Shown here: in pieces, positions 11,019-19,669 of the stretch | How the letters are laid out: every line of letters begins with the position of its first letter | Numbering within the stretch: position 1 is the stretch's first letter | Assembly: GCF_011752815.1 (NCBI RefSeq) | Contig: NZ_VWWV01000001.1 | Span: forward strand, 124,001-188,000 | Length of the DNA stretch: 64,000 nucleotides | Source: Enterobacter sp. Cy-643 | GTDB lineage: Bacteria > Pseudomonadota > Gammaproteobacteria > Enterobacterales > Enterobacteriaceae | Reading direction: 5' to 3' | Program-made: the position numbers and the translations under genes | The notes under the pieces: generated by a model | The model's input: only the letters and a program-made list of their open reading frames with translations | Database searches by the model: none | What the model was told of the DNA's origin: nothing

Positions 11019-11720
11019 CTGAATACGCCGGCACAGCTCTCACTGCCACTCTATCTTCCCGACGATGAAACCTTTGCGAGTTTCTGGCCGGGTGACAACC
11101 CTTCTTTATTAGCCGCCCTGCAGGCGGTACTCCGTCAGGATCACAGCGGGTATATCTATTTCTGGTCGCGTGAAGGCGGCGGGCGCAGCCATTTGCTGCA
11201 TGCGGCCTGCGCAGAGCTTTCCCAGCGCGGTGAAGCCGTGGGCTACGTGCCGCTGGATAAGCGCACCTGGTTTGTACCGGAAGTGCTTGACGGGATGGAG
11301 CAGCTGTCGCTGGTTTGTATCGACAATATCGAATGCGTGGCCGGGGATGAGCCGTGGGAAATGGCGATCTTCAACCTTTATAATCGTATTCTGGAGTCCG
11401 GGAAAACGCGCCTGCTGATCACCGGCGACCGGCCGCCTCGCCAGCTAAATTTGCAGCTGCCCGACCTGGCTTCCCGCCTGGACTGGGGGCAAATCTACAA
11501 GCTGCAGCCGCTTTCCGATGACGACAAGCTGCAGGCGCTGCAGCTGCGTTCCAGGCTAAGGGGATTTGAGCTGCCGGAAGACGTGGGGCGCTTTCTGTTA
11601 AAACGCCTCGATCGCGAAATGCGTACCCTGTTTATGACGCTCGATCAGCTCGATCACGCCTCGATTACCGCCCAGCGCAAGCTCACTATTCCGTTCGTCA
11701 AAGAGATCCTCAGCCTGTAA
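11019..11720 (+). CDS. hda: DnaA regulatory inactivator Hda, probable CTG start
   Basis: Hda is an AAA+ DnaA-domain-III homologue that, with the beta clamp on DNA, stimulates ATP hydrolysis by DnaA and prevents over-initiation. The clamp-binding motif QLSLPL is at residues 6-11. I place the start at CTG 11019. It gives exactly 233 residues beginning (M)[10 protein letters not shown] as in E. coli, whose Hda is known to start with CUG, and a Shine-Dalgarno GAGGT ends four bases before it. An in-frame ATG at 11004 would add five residues and has no good ribosome site. The gene is convergent with mtnE, which is not its neighbour in E. coli. Confidence 0.9.
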   Translation: MNTPAQLSLPLYLPDDETFASFWPGDNPSLLAALQAVLRQDHSGYIYFWSREGGGRSHLLHAACAELSQRGEAVGYVPLDKRTWFVPEVLDGMEQLSLVCIDNIECVAGDEPWEMAIFNLYNRILESGKTRLLITGDRPPRQLNLQLPDLASRLDWGQIYKLQPLSDDDKLQALQLRSRLRGFELPEDVGRFLLKRLDREMRTLFMTLDQLDHASITAQRKLTIPFVKEILSL

Positions 11721-11751
11721 TTTTCCCCGTCCGGCGACGGGGAATGCCGCT

Positions 11752-12912
11752 TTATACCTGACGTAACCTTTCTGCCGCGGCGTCCAGCGTCGCTTCCTGC
11801 TTGGCAAAGCACAGGCGAATCAGCTTATGCGGGAAAGCATCCGCGCAGAACACCGACAGCGGGATCGCCGCCACGCCCACTTCTTTGGTCAGACACTGGC
11901 AGAAACTCACGTCGTCGAGATCGGAAATCGCGCTGTAGTCGGCCAGCAGGAAGTAAGTCCCTTCGCAGGGCAGAATTTCGAACCGGCTGTCCGCCAGCGC
12001 TTCAACAAAGCGGTCGCGGCGCGCGCGGTAAAATTCCGGCAGGTCGCGATAATGCTCTGGTTCAGCACGCAGCATATCGGCAATCGCAAGCTGCGCCGGG
12101 GTATTCACCGCGAACGTCAGATACTGATGAACTTTACGCAGCTCGGCGCTGATGGCCGCCGGTGCCACGCAGTAGCCCACTTTCCAGCCCGTCATATGGA
12201 ACGTTTTGCCAAAAGAGGACACAGAGATAGCACGTTCGCGCAGCTGCGGGTGAGCCAGCACGCTGGCGTGGCCTTCTGCATCGAAGCAGATATGCTCGTA
12301 CACTTCGTCGCTTAGCACGTAGATTGCCTGCTGCGCAATGGCCTGCCACAGCGCGGCAAAATCACTTTTGCGCCAGACGGTAGCGGACGGATTGTGCGGC
12401 GTGTTAAGAATGACGAGGCGAGTTTTGTCGCTCAGCAGGGCAGTAAATTCTTGCCAGTCGACGCGAAAGTGCGGCGGCTGAAGCGCAATACGTTTCAGAA
12501 TGCCGCCGGAAAGCGTCACGGCCGGCGCATAGCTGTCATAGCTTGGGTCAAAGCAAATGACTTCATCGCCCGGGCGAACCAGCGCGGTGATGGCGGCATA
12601 AAGCGCTTCGGTGGCGCCGGCCGTGACCGTAATATCTGTATTGGCATCCGGCCTGTGGCCGTACAGGGCTTCGGTTTTCTCGGCGATGGCTTCGCGCAGG
12701 GCCGGAACGCCGGTCATCGGTGCATACTGGTTCGCGCCCTGGCTGACGTGAAACGCAAGGCGTTCCTGCAGGTAGCGCGGGCCGTCGAAATCCGGGAAGC
12801 CCTGGGAGAGATTAATGGCGTTGTGCTGCTGCGCGAGGGCGCTCATTTGCGTGAAAATGGTGGTGCCAAGCGCCGGCAGTTTGCTTTCTGGAATCAAAGG
12901 GGAGTGGCTCAT
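11752..12912 (-). CDS. mtnE: methionine aminotransferase (YbdL/MtnE)
   Basis: This 386-residue class I PLP aminotransferase is collinear with E. coli YbdL and converts 2-oxo-4-methylthiobutyrate to methionine, the last step of salvage. The PLP lysine is in VSSFGKTFHMTGWKVGY (about residue 237), with NTPHNPSATVW near 170 and the C-terminal phosphate-anchoring arginine region. It is divergent from mtnC-mtnD across a MetJ operator and convergent with hda. A perfect 9-bp hairpin (11723-11744) lies between the hda and mtnE stop codons but lacks a T-run. Confidence 0.93.
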   Translation of the reverse strand: MSHSPLIPESKLPALGTTIFTQMSALAQQHNAINLSQGFPDFDGPRYLQERLAFHVSQGANQYAPMTGVPALREAIAEKTEALYGHRPDANTDITVTAGATEALYAAITALVRPGDEVICFDPSYDSYAPAVTLSGGILKRIALQPPHFRVDWQEFTALLSDKTRLVILNTPHNPSATVWRKSDFAALWQAIAQQAIYVLSDEVYEHICFDAEGHASVLAHPQLRERAISVSSFGKTFHMTGWKVGYCVAPAAISAELRKVHQYLTFAVNTPAQLAIADMLRAEPEHYRDLPEFYRARRDRFVEALADSRFEILPCEGTYFLLADYSAISDLDDVSFCQCLTKEVGVAAIPLSVFCADAFPHKLIRLCFAKQEATLDAAAERLRQV

Positions 12913-12982
12913 TATTCTTCGACCTTAGCGTGATGCGTCTGTTTCCCTGTGTTGCCGGGACTATAACACGATGTTAAGATTT

Positions 12983-13006
12983 AGCAATCAAGACGCTTAG
13001 ACGTCT
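12983..13006. promoter_or_regulatory. MetJ operator (met boxes) between mtnE and mtnC
   Basis: The perfect met box AGACGTCT (12999-13006) is directly preceded by AGACGCTT (12991-12998) and a weak third unit AGCAATCA (12983-12990). Tandem 8-bp units are the way MetJ dimers bind. The site serves both divergent genes. Confidence 0.85.
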
Positions 13007-13061
13007 AAATAATAATGACCTTAGTTGCCAACATAACGCAGCGCTAACGGCTGGAGAGATG

Positions 13062-13745
13062 ATGATTCGCGCCATTGTTACCGACATTGAAGGCACCACC
13101 AGCGACATTCGCTTTGTGCACAACATCCTGTTCCCTTACGCCCGCGAACGCCTCGCGGGTTTTGTTCGCGAGCAGCAAAATGAAATAGCCCCAATACTCG
13201 ACGACCTGCGGGCGGAAATTAATGAACCGCAGGCGGATATTGAACGGCTGATTGAGACGTTGTTTAGCTTCATGGATGTAGATCGTAAATCTACCGCGCT
13301 AAAGGCGCTGCAGGGCCTTATCTGGCGGGATGGCTACGTGAATGGAGACTTCACCGGCCATCTCTATGATGATGTTCTGCCCGCGCTGAAGGCCTGGAAA
13401 CAGCAGGGCATTGCTCTGTATGTCTATTCATCCGGCTCGGTGGCGGCGCAGAAGCTGCTTTTTGGCTACAGCGACGCCGGTAATATTACTGAGTTGTTCA
13501 GCGGCTATTTTGATACCCACGTTGGGGCCAAGCGTGAAGCGCAGTCCTACCGCAATATTGCTGCGGAGATAGGCGTGGCACCTGAGGCGCTGCTGTTCTT
13601 ATCAGATATTCACCAGGAGCTGGACGCCGCACGGGAAGCCGGCTGGCAAACCGTGCAGCTTATTCGCGGCGAGGCGGATGACGTCAGCCGCCATCGCCAG
13701 GTAAACCGTTTCGACCACATTAATCTGGAGTCGTTTTCTTCATGA
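13062..13745 (+). CDS. mtnC: acireductone synthase (enolase-phosphatase E1)
   Basis: MtnC (227 residues) is a HAD-family enzyme that enolises and dephosphorylates 2,3-diketo-5-methylthiopentyl-1-phosphate to acireductone. The protein opens [14 protein letters not shown] with the HAD nucleophile motif [14 protein letters not shown] and [12 protein letters not shown] supply the other HAD motifs. Two ATGs are adjacent (13059, 13062); GGAG at 13053-13056 fits the second better. In related genera mtnB lies directly upstream, but here the start follows the MetJ operator by 55 bp and no mtnB is present. It overlaps mtnD by four bases. Confidence 0.95.
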   Translation: MIRAIVTDIEGTTSDIRFVHNILFPYARERLAGFVREQQNEIAPILDDLRAEINEPQADIERLIETLFSFMDVDRKSTALKALQGLIWRDGYVNGDFTGHLYDDVLPALKAWKQQGIALYVYSSGSVAAQKLLFGYSDAGNITELFSGYFDTHVGAKREAQSYRNIAAEIGVAPEALLFLSDIHQELDAAREAGWQTVQLIRGEADDVSRHRQVNRFDHINLESFSS

Positions 13746-14284
13746 GCGCATTGACCATTTTTACCGATACCGAAGCAAAGGAGCCGGTATGGCACAGCAC
13801 GGACGCGCAAGAGATTCGCGAGCAGCTCAACGCCAAAGACGTGCGTTTTGAACGCTGGGAAGCGAACCAGGATTTAGGGAACGACCCAACGCCGGAAACG
13901 GTGATTCACGCTTACCAGCATGCTATCGACAAGCTGGTGGCGGAGAAGGGCTATCAGAGCTGGGATGTGATCAGCCTGCGTGCGGATAACCCGCAGAAAG
14001 ACGTGCTGCGGACCAAATTCCTGTCCGAACATACCCACGGCGAAGATGAAGTGCGTTTCTTCGTCGAAGGCGCGGGGCTGTTCTGCCTGCACCTGGACAA
14101 CAAGGTGTATCAGATCCTCTGCGAGAAGAACGACCTGATTTCCGTCCCGGCCGGGACACCGCACTGGTTTGATATGGGGTCCGAGCCGCATTTCACCGCG
14201 ATTCGTATTTTTGATAACCCGGAAGGCTGGGTCGCGCACTTTACCGGCGATGCGATTGCGGATGCTTATCCACGCTTGCCGTAG
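13742..14284 (+). CDS. mtnD: acireductone dioxygenase
   Basis: MtnD (180 residues) is a cupin enzyme. With Fe2+ it gives 2-oxo-4-methylthiobutyrate and formate; with Ni2+ it gives methylthiopropionate, CO and formate. The metal ligands of the Klebsiella enzyme are conserved: EHTHGEDE holds His96, His98 and Glu102, and the fourth histidine is in GTPHWFDMG (His140). The start overlaps the mtnC stop as ATGA, so the two are translationally coupled. Confidence 0.97.
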   Translation: MSALTIFTDTEAKEPVWHSTDAQEIREQLNAKDVRFERWEANQDLGNDPTPETVIHAYQHAIDKLVAEKGYQSWDVISLRADNPQKDVLRTKFLSEHTHGEDEVRFFVEGAGLFCLHLDNKVYQILCEKNDLISVPAGTPHWFDMGSEPHFTAIRIFDNPEGWVAHFTGDAIADAYPRLP

Positions 14285-14293
14285 GCTGTGATT

Positions 14294-14385
14294 GACCCTC
14301 TCCTGGCAAAGGAGAGGGGGAAAATTGTGAATCTGTAGTGCGTTCTATTCCTTCTCCCCTTTGGGGAGAAGGTCAGGATGAGGGG
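14294..14385. repeat. pair of REP-like palindromes between mtnD and mtnA
   Basis: Two pyrimidine/purine palindromes lie between the convergent mtnD and mtnA stop codons: CCCTCTCCT-GGCA-AAGGAGAGGG (14296-14318) and CCTTCTCCCC-TTT-GGGGAGAAGG (14350-14372), the second followed by TCAGGATGAGGGG. The same sequence family recurs at 16988-17095 and 23430-23580. They may also act as bidirectional terminators or mRNA stabilisers. Confidence 0.7.
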
Positions 14386-14387
14386 CA

Positions 14388-15413
14388 TTATTTCTTCGGC
14401 AAAAATACGCCATCCCGAACCTGCTCCGGCGTCACCACGCCCGTATCCAGAATCCAGCCGCTAATGAGTTCTGCCGGGGTGACATCAAACGCCGGGTTAT
14501 ACACGCTTGCGTTGTCTGGCGCCCACTGCACGCTGCCAAAGCTGCCCGCCACGCCGGTCACTTCCCCGGCTGCCCGCTGCTCAATCGGAATGGCTTCGCC
14601 GTTCGGGCAGTTTCTGTCGAGCGTGGTGTGCGGGGCGGCAACATAGAACGGCACGCCGTGATAATGCGCCAGCACGGCCAGGCTGTAAGTCCCGATCTTA
14701 TTGGCCACATCGCCGTTCGCAGCGATGCGGTCCGCACCCACCCAGATGGCGTCCACCTGCTTTTTCGCCATCAGGCTGGCGGCCATTGAATCGCAAATCA
14801 GCTGGTAAGGAATGCCCAACTCACCCAGTTCCCACGCCGTCAACCTGCCGCCTTGCAGCAGCGGGCGGGTTTCATCCACCCAAACGCTGGCAACGTGGCC
14901 TTCACTATATGCCCGCTGAATAACGCCCAGCGCGGTGCCGACGCCTGCGGTTGCCAGGCCGCCGGTATTGCAGTGGGTCAGCAGGCGGCTGCCGGGCTTG
15001 ACCAGCGCCGCGCCCGCCTGGGCGATGTTATCGCACAGCACTTTATCTTCTGCCACCAGCCGCAGGGCTTCTTCTTCGAGCGCAGCCACAACATTTTCCT
15101 GAGTCAGCGCCTGCTTCATGCGGTCGAGGTTATTCATCAGGTTTACCGCCGTCGGGCGGGACGCCCGCAGGGTTTCCAGGGCTTCAGCGAGCTGAGCTTT
15201 TCTCTGCCCTTGCTCCGCCAGCAGTGCCAGCAGCAGGCTGGCGGAAAGGCCGATGAGCGGCGCGCCGCGTACGCTGAGGGCGTGAATATGGGTGACCAGC
15301 TGCGACACGGTATGGGCCGGGAGCCAGTTTTTCTGCTGCGGCAAGGCCTGCTGGTCAAGGATCCAAAGCTGGTTATCACGCACTTCAAGGCTGGTCGTTT
15401 TTAAATTATGCAT
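14388..15413 (-). CDS. mtnA: S-methyl-5-thioribose-1-phosphate isomerase
   Basis: MtnA (341 residues from the chosen start) isomerises methylthioribose-1-phosphate to the ribulose form; it belongs to the eIF2B-like aldose-ketose isomerases. Key stretches [19 protein letters not shown] (catalytic cysteine), DETRPLLQG and [18 protein letters not shown] (catalytic aspartate) are all present. I choose the ATG at 15413 ([11 protein letters not shown]) because it aligns with the Klebsiella protein, about 342 residues; ATGs at 15428 and 15464 would add residues. It is divergent from mtnK across the MetJ operator. Confidence 0.95.
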   Translation of the reverse strand: MHNLKTTSLEVRDNQLWILDQQALPQQKNWLPAHTVSQLVTHIHALSVRGAPLIGLSASLLLALLAEQGQRKAQLAEALETLRASRPTAVNLMNNLDRMKQALTQENVVAALEEEALRLVAEDKVLCDNIAQAGAALVKPGSRLLTHCNTGGLATAGVGTALGVIQRAYSEGHVASVWVDETRPLLQGGRLTAWELGELGIPYQLICDSMAASLMAKKQVDAIWVGADRIAANGDVANKIGTYSLAVLAHYHGVPFYVAAPHTTLDRNCPNGEAIPIEQRAAGEVTGVAGSFGSVQWAPDNASVYNPAFDVTPAELISGWILDTGVVTPEQVRDGVFLPKK

Positions 15414-15458
15414 TCGTGTTAATTCCATGTTGCGTTGTTGCGGTATATTGTGCCAACA

Positions 15459-15490
15459 TGACATCCAGATGTATAGACGTCCAAACGTCT
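15459..15490. promoter_or_regulatory. MetJ operator (three to four met boxes) between mtnA and mtnK
   Basis: Four contiguous 8-bp units are visible: TGACATCC, AGATGTAT, AGACGTCC and AAACGTCT, matching AGACGTCT at 5, 6, 7 and 7 of 8 positions. This is the strongest array in the window and lies between both starts (mtnA 15413, mtnK 15521). Confidence 0.88.
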
Positions 15491-15520
15491 TAATTAACTT
15501 TATTTTCTGAGAGGATCGCC

Positions 15521-16720
15521 ATGTCGCATTACCGCACTTTTACCGCCGCTGACGCAGTGGCCTATGCTCAACAGTTTGGTGGGCTGCAAACGCCGTCTGA
15601 GCTAGTGGAAGCGCAGGAAGTGGGCGACGGCAACCTCAATCTGGTGTTTAAAATCTTTGATACTCAAGGCGTCAGCCGAACTATCGTGAAGCAGGCGCTG
15701 CCGTACGTGCGCTGCGTGGGCGAGTCCTGGCCGCTGACGTTGGATCGCGCTCGCCTTGAGGCACAAACCCTGGTGGAACACTACCAGCACAGCCCGGAGC
15801 ACACGGTCAACGTGGTGCATTACGATCCAGAGTTGGCGGTGATGGTGATGGAAGACCTGTCCAGCCATCGCATCTGGCGCGGCGAGCTGGTGAAGGGCGT
15901 TTACTATCCTCAGGCGGCCAGTCAGCTTGGGGAATATCTGGCAAAAGCGCTGTTTCACACGTCAGATTTTTATCTCCATCCGCATGATAAGAAAGCGCTG
16001 GTTGCTCGCTTTATCAACCCGGAAATGTGCGAAATCACCGAAGATCTGTTCTTTAACGATCCGTATCAGATCCACGAGCGAAATAACTACCCGGCCGCGC
16101 TGGAACAACAGGTTGCCGCGCTGCGAAGCGACAGCGATCTGAAACTGGCCGTGGCTTTGCTGAAGCATAAATTCTTTTCAAGCGCCGAGGCGCTGCTGCA
16201 CGGCGATATCCACAGCGGCTCGATTTTCGTCGCGGAAGGTAGCCTGAAAGCGATCGACGCTGAATTTGGCTACGTGGGTCCGGTTGGGTTTGATCTTGGG
16301 ACCGCCATCGGCAATCTGCTGCTGAACTACTGCGCGCTGCCGGGGCATTTTGGCCCACGGGATGCCGCCAGCCAGCGCGAACAGCGCCTGAAAGATATTC
16401 AGGAACTGTGGCTGAGCTTCTCAGAGCGATTTACGGCGCTTGCCCGCGCTAAAACACGTGACGCGGCGCTGGCAGCGGAAGGCTACGTTGAACATTATCT
16501 GCAAAACGTGTGGGTTGATGCGGTGGGCTTCTGCGGCACTGAGTTGATTCGCCGTTCCGTGGGGTTGTCTCACGTCGCCGATCTGGAAAGTATCGAGGAT
16601 GAAGCGGCGCGCCTGGCCTGCGTCAGCCACGCGATTGAGCTGGGCAAGTTTTTGATTCTGATAGCCGGGCAGGTGAATTCGGTGGATGAGTTTATTGCGA
16701 GGGTTCGGCAAAAGGGGTGA
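15521..16720 (+). CDS. mtnK: S-methyl-5-thioribose kinase
   Basis: MtnK (399 residues) phosphorylates methylthioribose at C1 with ATP, the entry step of the salvage pathway. It has the protein-kinase-like fold: [11 protein letters not shown] glycine-rich loop near residue 36, catalytic HGDIHSGS near 228, and [16 protein letters not shown] for metal binding. The N-terminus [16 protein letters not shown] and a GAGAGGATCGCC ribosome site support the start. In this cluster the kinase can act on methylthioribose made inside the cell or, as I propose, imported by the neighbouring ABC system. Confidence 0.96.
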   Translation: MSHYRTFTAADAVAYAQQFGGLQTPSELVEAQEVGDGNLNLVFKIFDTQGVSRTIVKQALPYVRCVGESWPLTLDRARLEAQTLVEHYQHSPEHTVNVVHYDPELAVMVMEDLSSHRIWRGELVKGVYYPQAASQLGEYLAKALFHTSDFYLHPHDKKALVARFINPEMCEITEDLFFNDPYQIHERNNYPAALEQQVAALRSDSDLKLAVALLKHKFFSSAEALLHGDIHSGSIFVAEGSLKAIDAEFGYVGPVGFDLGTAIGNLLLNYCALPGHFGPRDAASQREQRLKDIQELWLSFSERFTALARAKTRDAALAAEGYVEHYLQNVWVDAVGFCGTELIRRSVGLSHVADLESIEDEAARLACVSHAIELGKFLILIAGQVNSVDEFIARVRQKG

Positions 16721-16784
16721 GTTTTTTCCTTACCGGGGAGGTTTCTTTCAACCGTTAATCTCTTCTATGCAGACCCGGCGAAAG

Positions 16785-17268
16785 GTTCCGTTCACTTCCG
16801 CCCTGTTTCATATGTCATCACAGAGCCAGTGAATGTCTCAGGGGAATCACCGTCATTCCCCTGAGAACCCGGACTCCCGGCCAAATGAATCGACCGCGTG
16901 AGCGGCAGACCTCCGTTTTATCTCCCAGTCCTGGATCGGCTGAGATGCGTTCCCGACGCTCTCAGCCACAACGTCTCTGCTTCTTTTACCCTCACCCTAA
17001 CCCTCTCCCTGGAAGGGAGAGGGAATAAACAATGTTTCCCGTAGATTTTGTTTTCTCCCTCGCCCCTTTGGGGAGAGGGCTGGGGTGAGGGGAGATTTGT
17101 CCCCGGCTCTCATCGCCCCCGGGTATGACACAAACAGGCGGGATTGAGCTGTCGGGAACAGCGAAAGAGAGCGATCGTCGGGGGTTGTCAGGGGGCATGG
17201 CGTAATGCCCCCTGACACGTTCACCGGTTCGGTGGTCACATATAAAACAGGACTGGAAGTGAACGAAA
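16785..17268. repeat. composite intergenic element with about 85-bp inverted arms
   Basis: The left arm (16785-16870) and right arm (17182-17268, reverse complement) align along their length: both contain CGTTCACTTCC, CCTGTTT-ATATGT, then a strong hairpin with CAGGGG/CCCCTGA stems (16836-16866 and 17186-17217), and end in AACCC. Between them lies REP-like DNA (16988-17095). The 607-bp gap between mtnK and the LVIVD gene is otherwise empty. Short ORFs here (for example 16992-17198 minus) are products of the repeat and not credible genes. Confidence 0.75.
16988..17095. repeat. REP-like palindrome pair
   Basis: CCCTCACCCTAACCCTCTCC (16990 on) with GGGAGAGGG, and CCCTCGCCCCTTTGGGGAGAGGG followed by TGGGGTGAGGGG, face each other about 40 bp apart. 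An almost identical arrangement is found at 23430-23580. Confidence 0.75.
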
Positions 17269-17327
17269 TTTCATCCATATCTGCATAAAAATTATCAATG
17301 GCAAAGAAATTGCCTCTTTGAGGCAAA

Positions 17328-18566
17328 CTACCCCAAATACTCAATAACCGACAACCCGCCGTTATAATCCGTGCTGTACACAATCCCTTGAGCGTCGACA
17401 AAGACATCACAGGACTGGATCACCTGCGGGCGTCCAGGGCGAGTATCCATCATCTTTTCCGGGGCGGCAGGTACCAGCGCACCTGTTTCTATCGGGCGGT
17501 ACGGGTTGGAAATATCGTAGGCTCGCACGCCAGCGTTCTGATACGTCGCGAAAATTAGCGTATCGCTGATAAAGCTACCTGGGCGGTTTTCGTGCAGATT
17601 ATGCGGGCCGAAATGCGCGCCTTTCGCCACATAATCAATCTCATCCGGCTGCGGGAACGTGGAGATGCTGGCCGGGTTCGACGGGTCGCGAATATCGAAC
17701 AGCCAAATCAGCTTCTCGCCGTCCTCCTGATTGTCCAGTACCGCTTCGTCGAGTACTACCAACAGATCGCGATTCGGCAGCGGCAGCGCCGTATGGGTGC
17801 CGCCGCCAAACGGCGGGCTCCAGTTGCGGTGGCTGATGAGCTGCGGTTGAGCGCGGTTGGAAACGTCCAGTAGCGTCAGGCCGCCGTCGCGCCAGCTGGC
17901 ATACGCCGTGTCGCCGCTGATAATTGCGTGGTGTAACGCATAGCGTTTGCCTTCCGGCCAGCTCGGCTGCTCGCCTGCGGCGGTGTTCATGCCCGGCAGC
18001 CACCAGTTGCCTGCCACCTGCGGATTTTGCGGGTCGGTGAGGTCGACAGTCAGGAAGATATAATCGCTAAACCCGTCGATCAGTGCGGAAACATAGGCCC
18101 AGCGGCCGCCCACATACCAGCAGCGGTGGATGCCGATGCCGCTCAGTGACAGGAAGCTGATTTCCCTGGGTTTATCCGGCGTGGAGATATCAAAAATGCG
18201 TAATCCGGCGCTCCAGCCTTTGTCCTGCACGTCGCGAACCGTTTCGCCAACCGATTTGGTGTAGTACACCTTCTCATCGGCGAAGCGCACGTCGGCAAAC
18301 AGATCCCGGGCGTTAATCACCAACAGCAGGTCGTCGTGCGCCTGCAGGTGAATATTCCAGGTGCCCGGCGGCGCGGGCACGAAGCCCGCCGCTTTCGGAT
18401 TTTTAGGGTCGCGGACGTCAACAATCGAAAAGCCCTGCGACACCATATGGCCGATATACGCATAGCCCCGGTGCACCATTAGCTGCACGCCGTCCGGTTT
18501 TCCTCCCTGATCGCTATGGCCGATCAGCCGCATGTTGCGGCTGTATTCGGGTTGTGGCAGTGCCAT
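17328..18566 (-). CDS. LVIVD-repeat beta-propeller protein, function unknown
   Basis: This 412-residue protein has at least six LVIVD-type repeats, each carrying a D-[ILV]-x-[DN]-P-x-x-P signature (residues about 50, 126, 175, 234, 291, 351), so it should fold as a beta-propeller. Histidines are clustered as in metal-binding propellers of the selenium-binding/methanethiol oxidase type: H73 and H77, H147, H212-H213, H258, H318, H322 and H325. There is no signal peptide, so it is probably cytoplasmic. It is the last gene of the ABC importer operon; its Shine-Dalgarno AAGGAG overlaps the preceding stop codon. A MetJ operator controls the operon. The function is not known; a role on the imported sulfur compound is inference. 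Confidence 0.8.
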   Translation of the reverse strand: MALPQPEYSRNMRLIGHSDQGGKPDGVQLMVHRGYAYIGHMVSQGFSIVDVRDPKNPKAAGFVPAPPGTWNIHLQAHDDLLLVINARDLFADVRFADEKVYYTKSVGETVRDVQDKGWSAGLRIFDISTPDKPREISFLSLSGIGIHRCWYVGGRWAYVSALIDGFSDYIFLTVDLTDPQNPQVAGNWWLPGMNTAAGEQPSWPEGKRYALHHAIISGDTAYASWRDGGLTLLDVSNRAQPQLISHRNWSPPFGGGTHTALPLPNRDLLVVLDEAVLDNQEDGEKLIWLFDIRDPSNPASISTFPQPDEIDYVAKGAHFGPHNLHENRPGSFISDTLIFATYQNAGVRAYDISNPYRPIETGALVPAAPEKMMDTRPGRPQVIQSCDVFVDAQGIVYSTDYNGGLSVIEYLG

Positions 18567-18577
18567 GGCGCGACTCC

Positions 18578-19642
18578 TTATTTATTTTTCGCTTCGAGCG
18601 TGGCGAACCACGGCGCGATAAAGTCGTCGGTCTGGCCCCAGCCCGGAATGATTTTGCCCAGCGAAGCGACGTTGACCGGACCCGGCTGGCTGGCCAGCAG
18701 CGCCTGAGGAATGGCCGCCGCTTTAAAATCGTAGGTCCCAGGCGTTTGTTCCCCGGCGATCTTGTAGGCCACCAGGCGCACGTTGGTGGCACCGATAAGC
18801 TTAGGATCGACCGCCACGCTGACTTTCCACGGGCTGTTGGCTTCGCGCATCAGCTGAATGTCCTGGTTGGAAACGTCGATGCTATAGAGCTTAATTTCGG
18901 TACGGCCGTTTTCCTGCAGCGCTTTATAGGCGCCCTGGCTGAAGGCATCCCAGGTGCCCCAGATGGCGTCGATTTTGCCTTTCGGGTACTTCGCCAGCAC
19001 CGCGCCCACTTTGTTGGCGGTGTCGCCCTGCACGTCGGAAGAAACCGCGCCGATGGACTCCAGCTCTTTAATGCCCGGATTGGCTTTCAGCAGTTCCTGG
19101 TAGGCGGCCTGGCGGCGTTCCATCGGTGGGAAACCGGCCACCCACAGCTTGATGATATTGGCTTTGCCGTTGAAATCTTTGACCAACTGGCCGAAGGAGA
19201 GGCTGGTCAACGAGGCGTCGTCCTGCTGGGTGACGGTCACGCCGGGTATGGTGCCGTTTACGGCGGTATCAAAGACCGACACGGCAATGCCTGCGGCCAC
19301 GGCTTTTTTCACCAGTTCGGTGGAGTAAGGATCGCGACCCTGAGAAAGAATAATCCCGTCATACTTCTGGCTGATTGCCTGGTTCACAAAGTCCTGGAAG
19401 CGGGCGTCGTCGCCGTTGCTCAGAAACGTGCTGACCTTAAAGCCCAGCTTTTTGGCCTGCTGAACCGCGCCGGCGACAAACTGCGTGGTGTTGTCGTCGG
19501 AGCCCAGGTTGCGGATCACGGCGATGCGGATTGGGCCATCGTGGGCGGCGATTTTTTCCGGCACCGGCGCTGGCGTAGCGGCGTGGCCCGGCAGAGCGGC
19601 AAGCAGGCTAAGCGCCAGCAGTGAAGTTGTCAGTTTTTTCAT
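18578..19642 (-). CDS. sugar-type ABC importer, periplasmic binding protein
   Basis: This 354-residue protein starts with a signal peptide (MKKLTTSLLALSLLAALPGHA, cleavage near residue 21) and has the periplasmic-binding-protein type 1 fold of ribose/autoinducer-2 binding proteins. Visible landmarks are FVAGAVQQAKKLGFKV, QAISQKYDGIILS, VSVFDTAVN and IWGTWDAFSQGAYKAL. It captures the ligand for the permease and ATPase encoded just upstream. The MetJ control and position beside mtnK suggest methylthioribose or a related sulfur pentose as ligand; this is inference. Confidence 0.85.
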   Translation of the reverse strand: MKKLTTSLLALSLLAALPGHAATPAPVPEKIAAHDGPIRIAVIRNLGSDDNTTQFVAGAVQQAKKLGFKVSTFLSNGDDARFQDFVNQAISQKYDGIILSQGRDPYSTELVKKAVAAGIAVSVFDTAVNGTIPGVTVTQQDDASLTSLSFGQLVKDFNGKANIIKLWVAGFPPMERRQAAYQELLKANPGIKELESIGAVSSDVQGDTANKVGAVLAKYPKGKIDAIWGTWDAFSQGAYKALQENGRTEIKLYSIDVSNQDIQLMREANSPWKVSVAVDPKLIGATNVRLVAYKIAGEQTPGTYDFKAAAIPQALLASQPGPVNVASLGKIIPGWGQTDDFIAPWFATLEAKNK

Positions 19643-19669
19643 GGTCGTTACCCTGTGTGAAGTATTGTT

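Noticed and set aside
11723-11744. Perfect 9-bp hairpin between hda and mtnE as a terminator
   Set aside because: Neither strand has a T-run after the stem, so it is not called as an intrinsic terminator; it may only block transcript 3' ends from degradation.
16992-17410. Short frames on the minus strand between mtnK and the LVIVD gene
   Set aside because: Their sequence is made entirely of the composite repeat and REP palindromes; one also overlaps the end of the LVIVD gene.
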